This document shows, piece by piece, positions 36,628 to 47,081 of a stretch of DNA of 64,000 nt. The translations under genes were made by a program, and so were the position numbers. The DNA lies in the NCBI GenBank assembly GCA_963995505.1, contig OZ023193.1, positions 3,100,001 to 3,164,000 on the forward strand, read 5' to 3'. This stretch comes from Hypericum androsaemum. Taxonomy: Eukaryota > Streptophyta > Magnoliopsida > Malpighiales > Hypericaceae. Each line of letters starts with the position of its first letter. Positions within the stretch are counted from its first letter, which is position 1. A model generated the notes under the pieces. That model did not search any database, was not told the origin of the DNA, and worked only from the letters and a program-made list of their open reading frames with translations.

Positions 36628-37992
36628 CATTTGCAATATGCACTTTCTACAATACAAACACCAAAAATACTATAGCAAGAAAAATCTAAAAGAAATAGTT
36701 AAATTTTTAAAAAATATATAAAATCCCAAACCGATTTGAATATCGGGGTGAAAAAAGTAAGTAAATAATGTTACCTCGATAATAATCAAATTCTCATCTA
36801 ATGGCCCACTTTCAATTATGAACAACGCGCGGGGGGTTTTGTTTTGTCCCCTCTGAATAATAAAAAAAATCCAAGGGATAATAATACCAACACCTTTTAT
36901 GGACCCCGGAAAGGACTTTGTTCGTTTCTTTGTCCCAGCAAGAAAGAAAAATTAGCAATGTGAGGTCTCATCCTCACAGTGCTAAAAGTGTGATGGATAT
37001 GATGTATGCACGACCTTCGTTGATAGTGCGGATCCAACGTGATTTTTAATTTTTTTAATAAGTAAAGTATTATATTCAAACACAACAAAAGTTTATATTT
37101 CAGGCTTCAAATACATCAGCTCTATTTTGTTTGAGCCGATGTATTGGTGTATTGGATAATCTTACGTTAAAAGTGGGGGATTGTTAGTGTGTCATTTGGT
37201 CTTAAAATGAAATGACAAAACTAATAAAATTATGTGATACCAGTTGGTTAATAAATAATTGAAAAAATGTGGAAGGAAAGAAAGAATAAATGAACGTGTC
37301 TTTCCAACTTAAAATTAGTAGACTTTCATGGAAAGAAATGATTTTTGGAAATAATTTTTGAAAATTAGAATCACTTTATGACCTTTAAGAATTGACCTAG
37401 ATGACTTTTGAATTCCTGCAAATAAGACTCTCCTTGCAATTTGATTCATCTCACCCATGTCATATTTATTTAAGACTTCTCTCTTTTTCTACATGTCGAC
37501 CAACATTATTGTTATAGTTGTAGTGGAAAATTTGTAAAAAGTGTTACTTAAAAATTTTAGAATTATGAGCAATACTATAATTGTACTTGTCGAACTCATT
37601 AGCAACAAATAGTAGGGGCAAATAAAATTTTAAGGACAATAATTATTAATCACGTCTCAAGAACATTCGAAGGCTTCCTCAGAGAAGTTAAAGCATCATC
37701 AAGTCAATCATCTCATAATCATTGGCGACTCAACAACAAAATTTAGAATACCAAATTTGCTTTAAGTATATTGAGACTCCAAAAAAGCTCGGTGTTCATC
37801 CCTATTTTCTACAACAAAAGGGTTGGGCTGAGGAAAATTTTATGGATATCCATGATCGACCCCTGCCAAGCACTATCTTCCAACTCTATCCCCTTTTCAT
37901 GTCAAGTCGCTCGGAAATGCCCTTTCTCCGGTCTTTTTATTGATAAGTTTTTTTATTAATATATGAATATATATACCTATTTACAATCCTAG
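36628..37992. other. Intergenic DNA, no recognised gene
   Basis: AT-rich. The dispersed LINE-end motif aataagtaaagtatta occurs at about 37057. Short open frames at 37722-37959 have no recognisable content. Confidence 0.4.
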
Positions 37993-38000
37993 TGTTAAAC

Positions 38001-39091
38001 TAGACCTGACCACGGTTCGAATTTGGACGAATTTGAATCGAATTTATTCGAATTCATCAAAACATTAAACCGTATTCAATTCTTCACAAGACGAATCGAA
38101 TACGAATTATGAATTTTTGAATTAGAATCGAATTATAATCGAATTATAATCGAATTCGAATTCGAATTAATTCCAACGATGTTGAACATCTTGTGGAAAA
38201 CGTTTTGGTTTCATGTTGTTTAATTTGCAAAATTTTTTCCAATCTTTTAGCAATTTTGGGCGAGCCCATAATAAATTAAGTGCTTGTTTAATTGGTCCTA
38301 ATGTAGAGTCTAAAGCTTTAATTCCATCTTGGGTACAAAGATTAAATATACGACATGCACATCTAATATGAAAAAAATTTCTTCTGAATCGTGTACAAAA
38401 AATTTCTAAATCTTTAACCATAACATTATTAGAACATGCATTATCTAGAGAAATTGAAAATATTTTTTGAACTAGATTATATTCTTGTAAAATAGTATGC
38501 AATATTTTATAACAATTATTCTTTTTTGTATATTCTATTCATTATCAATCCAATGACATGTAACACCAAAATATGAATGTATTTGCCAATAATCACTTCA
38601 TATATCACAATAAGAGAAGTAGCTCAAATTAGTAAACTTGAGGGTGAAATTATATAGCTCAAATTTTCAATAAGAGAAGTAGAGAATTGAGATTGGAATG
38701 TGTAAAATTTGAAGAATAAGAGGTGGTATTTATAGAGTTGGGAAGAAATTCTGAATTTATAAAAAAATGTTTAAAAAGTACCAATAGTAAAAAAAAATGG
38801 TAACCTAGGAATTAAAACGGTAACAAAAAAAATAGTAAGAAAAAAACGGTAATTTACCCCTGAAATTTAAATTACCGCGGCGCCCCTCCTTGAATTCGAA
38901 TTCGAATCAATACGAATCAAATTTTCAAATTGAATTCGCCGGTTTGACGAATTACAAAAAACTTGAACCGTATTCAATTCTTATCATGACGAATTCGAAT
39001 CGAATTTTTTGACGAATCGAATTATTGTCGAATCAAATCGAATTTTTTACAAATCGAATCACGAATCGGATTCAATTTATGGCCAGGTCTA
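38001..39091. mobile_element. hAT element with transposase fragment
   Basis: A 1091-bp element with an exact 8-bp target-site duplication, tgttaaac (37993-38000 and 39092-39099). Its terminal repeats are TAGACCTGACCA against TAGACCTGGCCA. Subterminal regions are packed with ttcgaattcga repeats. An internal minus-strand frame retains part of a hAT transposase, so this is a deletion derivative of a RICESLEEPER-type element. Confidence 0.85.
38167..38502 (-). pseudogene. hAT transposase fragment (RICESLEEPER type)
   Basis: About 111 residues read YNLVQKIFSISLDNACSNN, then FFHIRCACRIFNLCTQDGIK, ending PQDVQHRWN. This follows the central catalytic region of plant BED-finger hAT transposases (SLDNASSN, HxRCxxHxxNL, DVxTRWNST). 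The BED finger and dimerisation region are missing, so it cannot mobilise itself. Confidence 0.8.
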
Positions 39092-39390
39092 TGTTAAACT
39101 ACTCGTACCATGAGTTTGCAATCGCAACTTGCAAATTCTCTCGTGGCATTTCCAAACAAAATGCAACAAATTTTCGTATCAGAAAACAAATAAAATTGCA
39201 AGAAGTAAAAAACAAAACTTCACACTTTCACGTGGTAAGCTCCAGAAGTACCATATCCTTCTTTATCACTATTCGGAGGGGACATCAAAACCTCTGCCCT
39301 TCCATCCTTTGTCGAGTATTAGTATGGGGAATAATCCTTCCAAAAAAAAGTACGGGGAATAGAATCTTAAAAAAATCATAAAGCCGAGAG

Positions 39391-39397
39391 CACATTG

Positions 39398-39457
<60 letters not shown>

Positions 39458-39464
39458 CAATGTG
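39391..39464. repeat. 74-bp perfect palindrome with (AT)n core
   Basis: cacattgataat, then a run of AT dinucleotides, then attatcaatgtg. The arms are perfect inverted copies centred near 39427. It could extrude a cruciform and lies about 280 bp upstream of the third UGT start. Confidence 0.85.
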
Positions 39465-39685
39465 TAATTTGATTCTAGGTTAATGACAACTTACAATTCG
39501 AGTTTGAAAATTATGAATATAGCCCGTACGTAGGAATTTTGTATTAAAAAAAATTGTAGTATTACGCAACTTAAAACACACGTATCACGATAAAAATTCT
39601 CAGAGATAATGGTGACCGGCTAAAACACATTGAAAGAACATGTTTATGTACGAATCATACACATGGAAACGCCCTAATCGATTTC

Positions 39686-39693
39686 TATATAAG
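39686..39693 (+). promoter_or_regulatory. TATA box of the third UGT gene
   Basis: TATATAAG lies 55 bp before the start codon at 39741, matching the spacing in the other UGT genes here. Confidence 0.5.
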
Positions 39694-39740
39694 ATCCATT
39701 GGCGACCACCGTAGCTTCACACTATAGACCCAACTCCAAA

Positions 39741-41200
39741 ATGGGCAGTACAACTCATCAACTTCACTTCCTTATCTTCCCTTTCATGGGTTACGGCCAC
39801 ATCATACCAATGGTGGACTTGGCCAAGCTTCTCGCTTCCAGAGGCGTAAAGGCCACCATTGTCACTACACCTCTGAACGTGCCTCGGTTTCCAGAGCAAT
39901 CCGAATGGCAAAAAGCTCCGGCGCGATCATCGACGTGGTGGAAGTTAAGTTTCCGTACGCCGAGGTCGGATTACCTGAAGGAATCGAGGACACCAACACC
40001 TTAACTTCCCAAGAAAATGGTGTAATGGATCTGGCTCCCAGGTTCTTTGCAGCCATGGACTTGTTTCAGGAGCCACTAGAGAAGGTCATGGAGGAGCTGA
40101 AACCGGATTGTCTGGTTTCCGACATGTTCTTTCCGTGGACAAAGGATTCCGCAGCCAAGTTTGGGATTCCGAGATTGATGTTCTATATAAGCAGCTTCTT
40201 TTCTAGCTCTGTTTCTCAGTGTCTGAAACGGTACGCTTCGTTGAAAGATGTTCCCTCGGATTCCGAGCCATTTCTGGTTCCGAATCTCCCTGGAAACATC
40301 TTTCTGACGAAGGACCAAGTGTGCGAAGTTGACAGGACGGACTTGGATAATGATTACATGGCTTTCATGAGGAGGAAGATCAGCGAATCGGAAGGCGATT
40401 GCTTCGGGTTCCTTCTCAATACGTTCTACGAGCTCGAGCCGGCCTACGCCGATCATTTCAAGAACGTATTGGGGATCAAGTCCTGGAGCATCGGCCCGGT
40501 TTCGTTGTGCAACAAGGACATGGAAGATAAAGCAATAAAATGGAATGAAGCTTCCGGTGAGTGTCTCAAGTGGCTCGATTCTAAGGAACCCAACTCGGTT
40601 ATTTACATATGCTTTGGAAGTTTGGCTACTTTTCCTGCCTCCCAGCTCAACGAGATCGCCCTGGCTCTTGAATCTTCCGGACAGGATTTTCTTTGGGTCG
40701 TCAGGAAAGAAAAGAAGAATCCTGACGGGTGTAGCGAAGATTGGTTGCCTTCAGGTTTCCAGGAGAGGAGTGATGGAAAGGGGCTGATCATAAGAGGGTG
40801 GGCTCCTCAGGTGTTGATCCTCGAGCACGCAGCGGTTGCCACGTTTGTGACTCATTGCGGATGGAACTCGACACTGGAAGGGATGATCGCTGCGAAGCCA
40901 ATGGTCACCTGGCCGGTCATGGCCGAGCAGTTCTACAACGAGAAGCTCGTGACCTCCGTGCTCGGGATCGGGGTCCCGGTTGGGGTCAAGAGGAATGTAC
41001 GCTTAGTTGGAGATAGGATTGGGAAGGAGGCCATAGAGAAGGCCTTGAGGAGGATCATGTTGGGTGAGGAAGCAGAGGCAATGAGAGAGAGGGCCAAGGA
41101 ACTTGGAAAACTGGCGAAGAAGTCTGTTGAAGAAGGCGGGTCGTCCTACGGTGAGTTGAACACCTTAATTCAGGAAATCAGGGACCAAAGGGGAAAATAA
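39741..41200 (+). pseudogene. UGT73-type glucosyltransferase with a single frameshift
   Basis: The reading begins [24 protein letters not shown] with the catalytic His, but after LNVPRF it shifts. The rest of a normal UGT73 continues in the +1 frame from about 39905 ([14 protein letters not shown]) to the stop at 41200. The break is at 39888-39891, in a T run that is one base short. The downstream part keeps the Asp (CLVSDMFFPW) and a PSPG box ending AEQ, but the usual GGFVTHCG stretch is ATFVTHCG. The remaining 431 codons are uninterrupted, so the break is either recent or a sequencing error in a homopolymer. If the gene is active it would be a glucosyltransferase most like the copy at 45.5 kb; if not, it is a young pseudogene. 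Confidence 0.8.
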
Positions 41201-41766
41201 CCATTGCAACCCAGAAAATAATTGGTTGATTAAGGGTGGAGGAGCTCACCTCATCGCTTGTCTCCCATAGCTAAATAAAATTTGGTTTCTTTGGGTAAGG
41301 GATTAAGAATATAATAAATCTATAAGGAGCAAGTATTGTAAGTGGTTAATGTTAGGATTTGTCACCTATTATATATATAGTTAGGAGTTCCTTGTACTAT
41401 AGTACTATCCGCATGATTATATTGAGATTGTTCTAACTTCGATCAAATCGCATATATATAGCAGATAGTCCATTCTTTGACACTCACTTTTTCTTTTTCT
41501 TTTTTAGATAGTATAGTTTATAATCTATCAAGATCAAGTGAACTTATTTAACCGATTCATTAATTGAATGGATTCACTAGCATTTTTTATAAATTATCTA
41601 CCTTTAAAAAAAAATCAATGAAACAACCAAGTGAATAGGTTGTATGAGAAATAGAGACACACGAGATCATCAGATTTTAAGCAGACACAATAAAGAATCG
41701 CTGAAATGTTTATTAAACGACTCCCATGTGTTTGGTGTGTTGTACGCTTATATTGGTTGCATAATA
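41201..41766. other. 3' flank of the third UGT, no gene
   Basis: AT-rich; nothing recognised. Confidence 0.4.
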
Positions 41767-41775
41767 AAAGAAAAA

Positions 41776-42674
41776 GGGAAAAGTCCACTTTAGTACCCTG
41801 TGGTATCGACCAAAATCACTTTAGTATCCTGTGGTAAAAAACTGATCAATCGAGTCATACTTATTCCAATTAACATCAAAAAGGGCCCCGGGCAGCTGCC
41901 CGAAGCTGCCCAAACCTACTCGAGCGCTGCCCGGGCCACGTGGCCAGCCACGTCACCAATTTTGATGACGTGGCGCCACGTCACCAATTCTCCTCCTCCT
42001 CCGATTTTCCTCCTCCTCCTCCTCCCCTCCTCCTCCTCCTCCTCCGCGTTCCTCCTCCGCCTCCTCCTCCTCCGCGTTCCTCCTCCTCCTCCTCCTCCTC
42101 CTCCTCCTCCGCGTCCCCCTCCTCCTCCTCCTCTCCTCCTCCTCCCCGCGTCCTCCTCCTCCCCGCGTCCCCCTCCTCCTCTGCGTCCTCCTCCTCCTCC
42201 TCCTCCTCTGCGTCCTCCTCCTCCCCGCGTCCTCCTCCTCCTCCGCATCCTCCTCCTCCTCCCCGCGTCCTCCTCCTCCCCGCGTCCCCCGCGTCCCCCT
42301 CCTCCTCCGCGTCCTCCTCCTCCCCGCGTCCCCCTCCTCCCCGCGTCCCCCTCCTCCTCCGCGTCCCCCTCCTCCCTCGTCCCCCTCCTCCTCCGCGTCC
42401 CCCTCCTCCCCGCGTCCCCCTCCTCCTCCCCGCCTCCTCCTCCTCCCCGCCTCCTCCTCCTCTTGGTGACGTGGCACCATGTCATCAAAATTGGTGACGT
42501 GGCTGGCCACGTGGCCCGGGCAGCACTCGGGTAGGTTCGGGCAGCTCCGGGCAGCTGCCCGAGGCCCTTTTTTATGTTAATTAGAATAAGTATGACTCGA
42601 TTGATCAGTTTTTTATCACAGGGTACTAAAGTGATTTTGGTCGATACCACAGGGTACGAAAGTGGACTTTTCCC
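41776..42674. mobile_element. Mutator-like element, same family as the 35.4 kb Pack-MULE
   Basis: An 899-bp element with a 9-bp target-site duplication, aaagaaaaa (41767-41775 and 42675-42683). Terminal inverted repeats of about 210 bp begin GGGAAAAGTCCACTTTAGTA and match the 35.4 kb element closely. The interior is a (CCT)n/CCGCG minisatellite instead of a gene fragment, and there is no transposase. Confidence 0.88.
41989..42462. repeat. CCT/CCGCG(T)CC minisatellite
   Basis: About 470 bp of cctcctcctcc units interrupted by ccgcgtcc blocks, inside the Mutator-like element. The strand is extremely pyrimidine-biased. The bias creates long open frames on both strands that are not genes. Confidence 0.9.
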
Positions 42675-43194
42675 AAAGAAAAATGCTTGCTCTTTTCCTT
42701 AAAAGAAACAATAAAGAGGAGCAAAATGACTGTTCGTGGTCCCATTCAAGCATTAAATTCAATGCAGTAGCTGCCACTCATTTGCACAACTGTCTAACCC
42801 AGCAGCAGTATTTTATTGGATCCCATTCGATTATTATTGGTAAAAAGTTAGATAAGTCCGAAGAAGAGTCTGTGACACTAGTCTCACGCTTAACAAAATT
42901 TCTTGCCAAAATCCTTCTTTGAACAATGGCATCATTTTGCTAAACAGTAATTCTTTTGAATTAAAGAACGGAATAAAAAAATGGAAACCTTCTTCAAGTT
43001 TTTATATCCTTCAGGAAAGAAATAAAATTTACAAAAAAAAGAATGAACAAACATGTTCACCACCTTATCCACCTTGGTTCTTCCATCCAAAGAAAAAAAT
43101 ATAGAAAAAGAAAAGGGAGCAATTAGCCCTAATTACATCCATTGTCAACACTAGACTACACCCCTAAGAAGAGAAAATACTGAAGTGTAGATTT

Positions 43195-43310
43195 TTTTTA
43201 GAAGGTAAAATTTACACTAAGAATTACACTTTGTAAGGACTTGAATTTAAAATCTCTATCAAATTATTTTACACCTTGTATCGCTAAGCCAAACATTTTT
43301 TTAGTTGAAA
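43195..43310 (-). mobile_element. SINE-like element, minus strand
   Basis: On the minus strand, tggcttagcgata (A-box-like) is followed by aaattcaagtcc (B-box-like) and the tail gtaaattttaccttctaaaa. The tail and box order match the copy at 13893-13998. Confidence 0.45.
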
Positions 43311-45475
43311 CTCCAAATAGTAAAAAAGGCTATCGTAGAAAATGCCTAATCTTGTTTGGCTCTATTTGGTTCTATAAATTTATCATTCAAAAAATAAAGT
43401 AGATACCACGTAATATGATTAAGTGTTGCCGATAATTAGAAAATAATTGACTCGTTTTTAGAAGTAAAATGTGTCATCTAGACTAAAGTTAAATACAATA
43501 AGTTAAATACAATAAGTTAATTACACTTCTCAAGCATGTAAATAGAGTTGGTGCTAGGTAACGAACCTGGATTTATTTAAGAAAATTTTGGATTCAAAAT
43601 TTACAAAATTTTAAAAATATTATTAAAAGAACCGTTAGTACTCGATTCTAATAACATAAATTTGACCGAAAAAATAGAGCTATTTATACTGGGCCCGCTC
43701 ATAGTGGGCGGCCCAACGTGGGAGATCACGCAACGTGCGGTAGGAAACGAATGGCGGGCCCCCGGCCCAGTGACCGGTTGGACTCGAAGAGTCTAAAAAG
43801 TTGTCAATAGTCTAATCGGTTGGTAGTGACGTGTTGCATTTGGATTGGAGGGGTTCATCAGACGACAAAGTAATTGAAATGATAATAGTCCACAGCAGAC
43901 AAAGGATCAAAAGGTTCTATAGTATGACGAGAGCCGAATGGCTTCACTCATGTGGTCTAGATCATCGACTAACGATACATATGATTTTCATCGACTAAAT
44001 GAGACTTTAGTCACATTTAATTGATTTTCAATTAACATATGATTAATATTTTTTAGAATGCGTCGATTTGTATCCAACGATAATTAGAAAAATATCTTGC
44101 AAATAAACCATAAACATATAATTCGTGTACTTAATGTTGATTAGGCTGATGTTCTTTCTATTTTCAAATGAGAGTTCTCCACTAGTACTTGTTAACGTGG
44201 AGGAGAGGGAGTGACGGATAATTCGTAAGCGACATGTACGTGGTTGAGTAGATAACTATCGTGTTATCGACAAAAAAAAATTCCTTATTTAAAATTTTCA
44301 AAAATTTTAGCGAAACAAAATTTTGATGAAACCGACGACTATAAATTTGCAACTAATAAAAACAATTCTACACTCTAAAAACTGTTTGTAAATATTATAC
44401 ATATCAATAAAAGTAAACACCAAAAACTTGACATCGTAGAGTAACACAACTCTCTGGTCCAGTGATTTATACCAATTCGTTTACTTATTCCCTAGACAGA
44501 AAAGATAAGGAGGCGCCGGAAAATTCCCGACATCTCTTGCGTGGGTTCAAAGATGCTCCAGGTTTTATTAATCCGGAAACAACAACATTGAATATATCAA
44601 AATAAATACATCAAAATTAAGGTTGTAAAAAATGACAAGTGGGTTTACAATGAATATGTCGTCAATGGAGAACAAAACTTAACATGTGGCAAGGAATAAC
44701 AATGAATTCAAAAAAAGCATTTCCATATGTCGACAAGAGATGTTGTATAGTTTCTCCAATAATTCTTGTTAACGTGGTGGGAATGGAGTGACCGATAATT
44801 CGGGAGCTTCATATACGCGGTTCAGTTGATCTCGTCGAGTAACACAAACTCTCTGGTCCACTGATTTAAACCCATTTGTTTACTTGTTCAAGAAACGTCG
44901 GCGTAAAATTGTAATAATTGGCCCCACAAAAATTATAATTTTTAAAGATGTTTCTAATTTCAGCATTTTGAAATTATCATACGCTTAATTACATTATTAA
45001 GTATAAAAATGGTAGACATTTTATAAGTGTGAAAATTTTGTCTACAAATGTATTGAGTTGGATATAAAATTTTTAACAAAATTTAAAGCCAGATGATATC
45101 TATCGTGAAGTTAAAGTCCGTTCATACCTTACCCGATGTGTCTAGGGGCGTAGAATTCAACATTGCTATGTTAAAAAAATGAAATTGTTAAATAAGTACA
45201 AAAAATTCATTATCTCTGTCTTAAGTTTTTGAGCTAAACATAAATATTTTAAAAAATTAATAATTTGTTTATGAGTGTTGAAAATACACATACTGATTTC
45301 CTTAATATACTTTAAGAAAAGTCTAGATTGGTATTCCCTAGACAGAAGATAATGAGGCCCCGGAAAATTTTCCACGTCTCTTGCATGGGGTCGAAGATTC
45401 TCCAGGCTTCGCACTTCTAGGTGGTGACACCGACACAATCTCCAATTTGGCAGCTTACTGCAAGTACTGAAACAC
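43311..45475. other. Upstream region of the fourth UGT with repeated blocks
   Basis: No gene. Blocks are repeated with divergence. cttgttaacgtgg...gagtgac.gataattcg is at about 44188 and 44766. gagtaacacaa.ctctctggtcca.tgattta is at about 44439 and 44837. ccctagacagaa...ccggaaaatt is at about 44490 and 45338. They suggest local tandem duplication of promoter-proximal DNA. Confidence 0.55.
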
Positions 45476-45481
45476 TATAAA
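45476..45481 (+). promoter_or_regulatory. TATA box of the fourth UGT gene
   Basis: TATAAA lies 89 bp before the start codon at 45565. An out-of-frame ATG at 45498 opens a 105-codon reading that overlaps the gene, so it would act as an upstream ORF if transcription starts before it. Confidence 0.5.
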
Positions 45482-45564
45482 ATGGAGTCCAAGCGCCATG
45501 GATGAAGCAGGAAAACCAAAACAAATACCAATTAGATCGCTTCATCTAATAAACATCTTAATAT

Positions 45565-47013
45565 ATGGATCGCTTGGACCGTCAATTACATGTCTTCTTC
45601 TTCCCCTTCATGGCTTACGGCCACACCATACCAGCTCTGGACATGGCCAAGCTGTTCGCTTTGCGAGGCATGAAGGCTTCCATAATCACTACCCCTGGAA
45701 ACGCGGCTTCGTTTTCCAGCACCCTGGAAAGAACCAAGAACGCCTCCGGTCTCGACATAAGCATCCTGACCGTCAGATTCCCGGCCGAGGAGGCAGGCCT
45801 ACCCGAAGGATGTGAGAGTTCGGATTCCATCATGTCTCGTGAAGATGGATCTGAGCTGTTCCCTAAGTTCCTGTTGGCTACGGCAATGCTTCGGGAACCG
45901 CTGGAGAAGGTTCTCGAGGAGACCCGGCCGGATTGCCTCGTGGCGGATATGTTCTTCCCTTGGGCTACGGATGCAGCTTCCAAGTTTGGGATTCCGAGGT
46001 TGGTTTTCCACGGGACGAGCTTCTTCTCCTTGTGTGCTATGCAATGCCTCATGCGGTACCAGCCTCAGAAGCGGGTTTTATCAGATTCTGAGCCCTTCGT
46101 CATTCCGAATCTCCCTGGAGAGATACAACTCACCAGGAAGCAGTTGCCGGACACGGAAAGGCAGGACGAGGAGACGGAGTTCGTCAGGTTTGTGAAATCC
46201 TGCAGGGAATCGGAGGGTACGAGCTTCGGGGTTATCGTCAATAGCTGCTACGAGCTGGAGCCGGATTATGCAGATTTCTACAGGAAATTCCTGAGGATAA
46301 GGGCTTGGCATATTGGCCCTGTCTCGCTCTGCAATAGAGGGATTGAAGATAAATTGGATAGAGGGAAACAGGCCGCGATCAACCAAAAAGAGTGCCTGGA
46401 ATGGCTCGACGGGAAGAAACCCGGCTCGGTTGTTTACGCCTGTTTCGGAAGCTTGACCGCTTTCACTTCCTCCCAATTGAAGGAAATCGCGATGGGACTT
46501 GAAGCTTCAGGACAGGAATTCATCTGGGTCGTCAGGAAACAACATGACAAGGAAGAATGGCTGCCACAGGGATTCGAAGAAAGGACGAAAGGGAAAGGAC
46601 TAATCATTCGAGGGTGGGCACCCCAAGTCCTGATCCTCGACCACAAGGCGGTAGGCGGGTTCGTGACACATTGCGGTTGGAACTCGACCCTGGAAGGGAT
46701 AACAGCAGGGAAACCGATGGTCACCTGGCCTGTGTTCGCCGAGCAATTCTACAACGAGAAGCTGGTCACCGACGTTTTAAGGGTTGGAATCGCTGTCGGG
46801 GTCAAGGAGTGGGTGAGGCTGCACGGTGATTTCGTGCATTACGAGGCAATAGAGAGGGTGATCAAGAGGATCATGGCGGGTGAAGAAGCGGAGGCGATGA
46901 GAATTCGGGCTTCGGAGTTGGGGAAGATGGCTAAGAAGGCTGTTGAGGTTGGAGGATCATCTCTCTCTGACTTCAATTCTTTAATTGATGAACTGAAGTC
47001 GTTTCGTCATTAG
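45565..47013 (+). CDS. UGT73-type UDP-glucosyltransferase, diverged intact copy
   Basis: Intronless, 482 aa, the usual UGT73 length. It has the catalytic His20 (FFPFMAYGHTIPALDMAKLF), Asp128 (CLVADMFFPWATDAASKF) and a PSPG box W351-Q394 with the standard GGFVTHCGWNST. The final Gln points to UDP-glucose. It resembles UGT73B-type enzymes more than the two tandem copies do, and shares RRLVFHG-type, SDSEPF and CNRG.EDK landmarks with the broken copy at 39.7 kb. It is expected to be cytosolic and to glucosylate phenolic or terpenoid acceptors; the acceptor is not predictable. A retrotransposon LTR begins 69 bp after the stop codon, so its 3' UTR and polyadenylation may use transposon sequence. 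Confidence 0.93.
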   Translation: MDRLDRQLHVFFFPFMAYGHTIPALDMAKLFALRGMKASIITTPGNAASFSSTLERTKNASGLDISILTVRFPAEEAGLPEGCESSDSIMSREDGSELFPKFLLATAMLREPLEKVLEETRPDCLVADMFFPWATDAASKFGIPRLVFHGTSFFSLCAMQCLMRYQPQKRVLSDSEPFVIPNLPGEIQLTRKQLPDTERQDEETEFVRFVKSCRESEGTSFGVIVNSCYELEPDYADFYRKFLRIRAWHIGPVSLCNRGIEDKLDRGKQAAINQKECLEWLDGKKPGSVVYACFGSLTAFTSSQLKEIAMGLEASGQEFIWVVRKQHDKEEWLPQGFEERTKGKGLIIRGWAPQVLILDHKAVGGFVTHCGWNSTLEGITAGKPMVTWPVFAEQFYNEKLVTDVLRVGIAVGVKEWVRLHGDFVHYEAIERVIKRIMAGEEAEAMRIRASELGKMAKKAVEVGGSSLSDFNSLIDELKSFRH

Positions 47014-47081
47014 GATGAGAGGGGGATTTTGTTTAAGTCGAGCTTGTAGTACCATATGTAAAGGTGTTGTAATAATTCACT

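Noticed and set aside
41800..42650. Overlapping long open frames of 185-244 codons on both strands
   Set aside because: They arise from the CCT/CCGCG minisatellite inside a Mutator-like element, where stop codons are absent in every frame. No protein domain is present.
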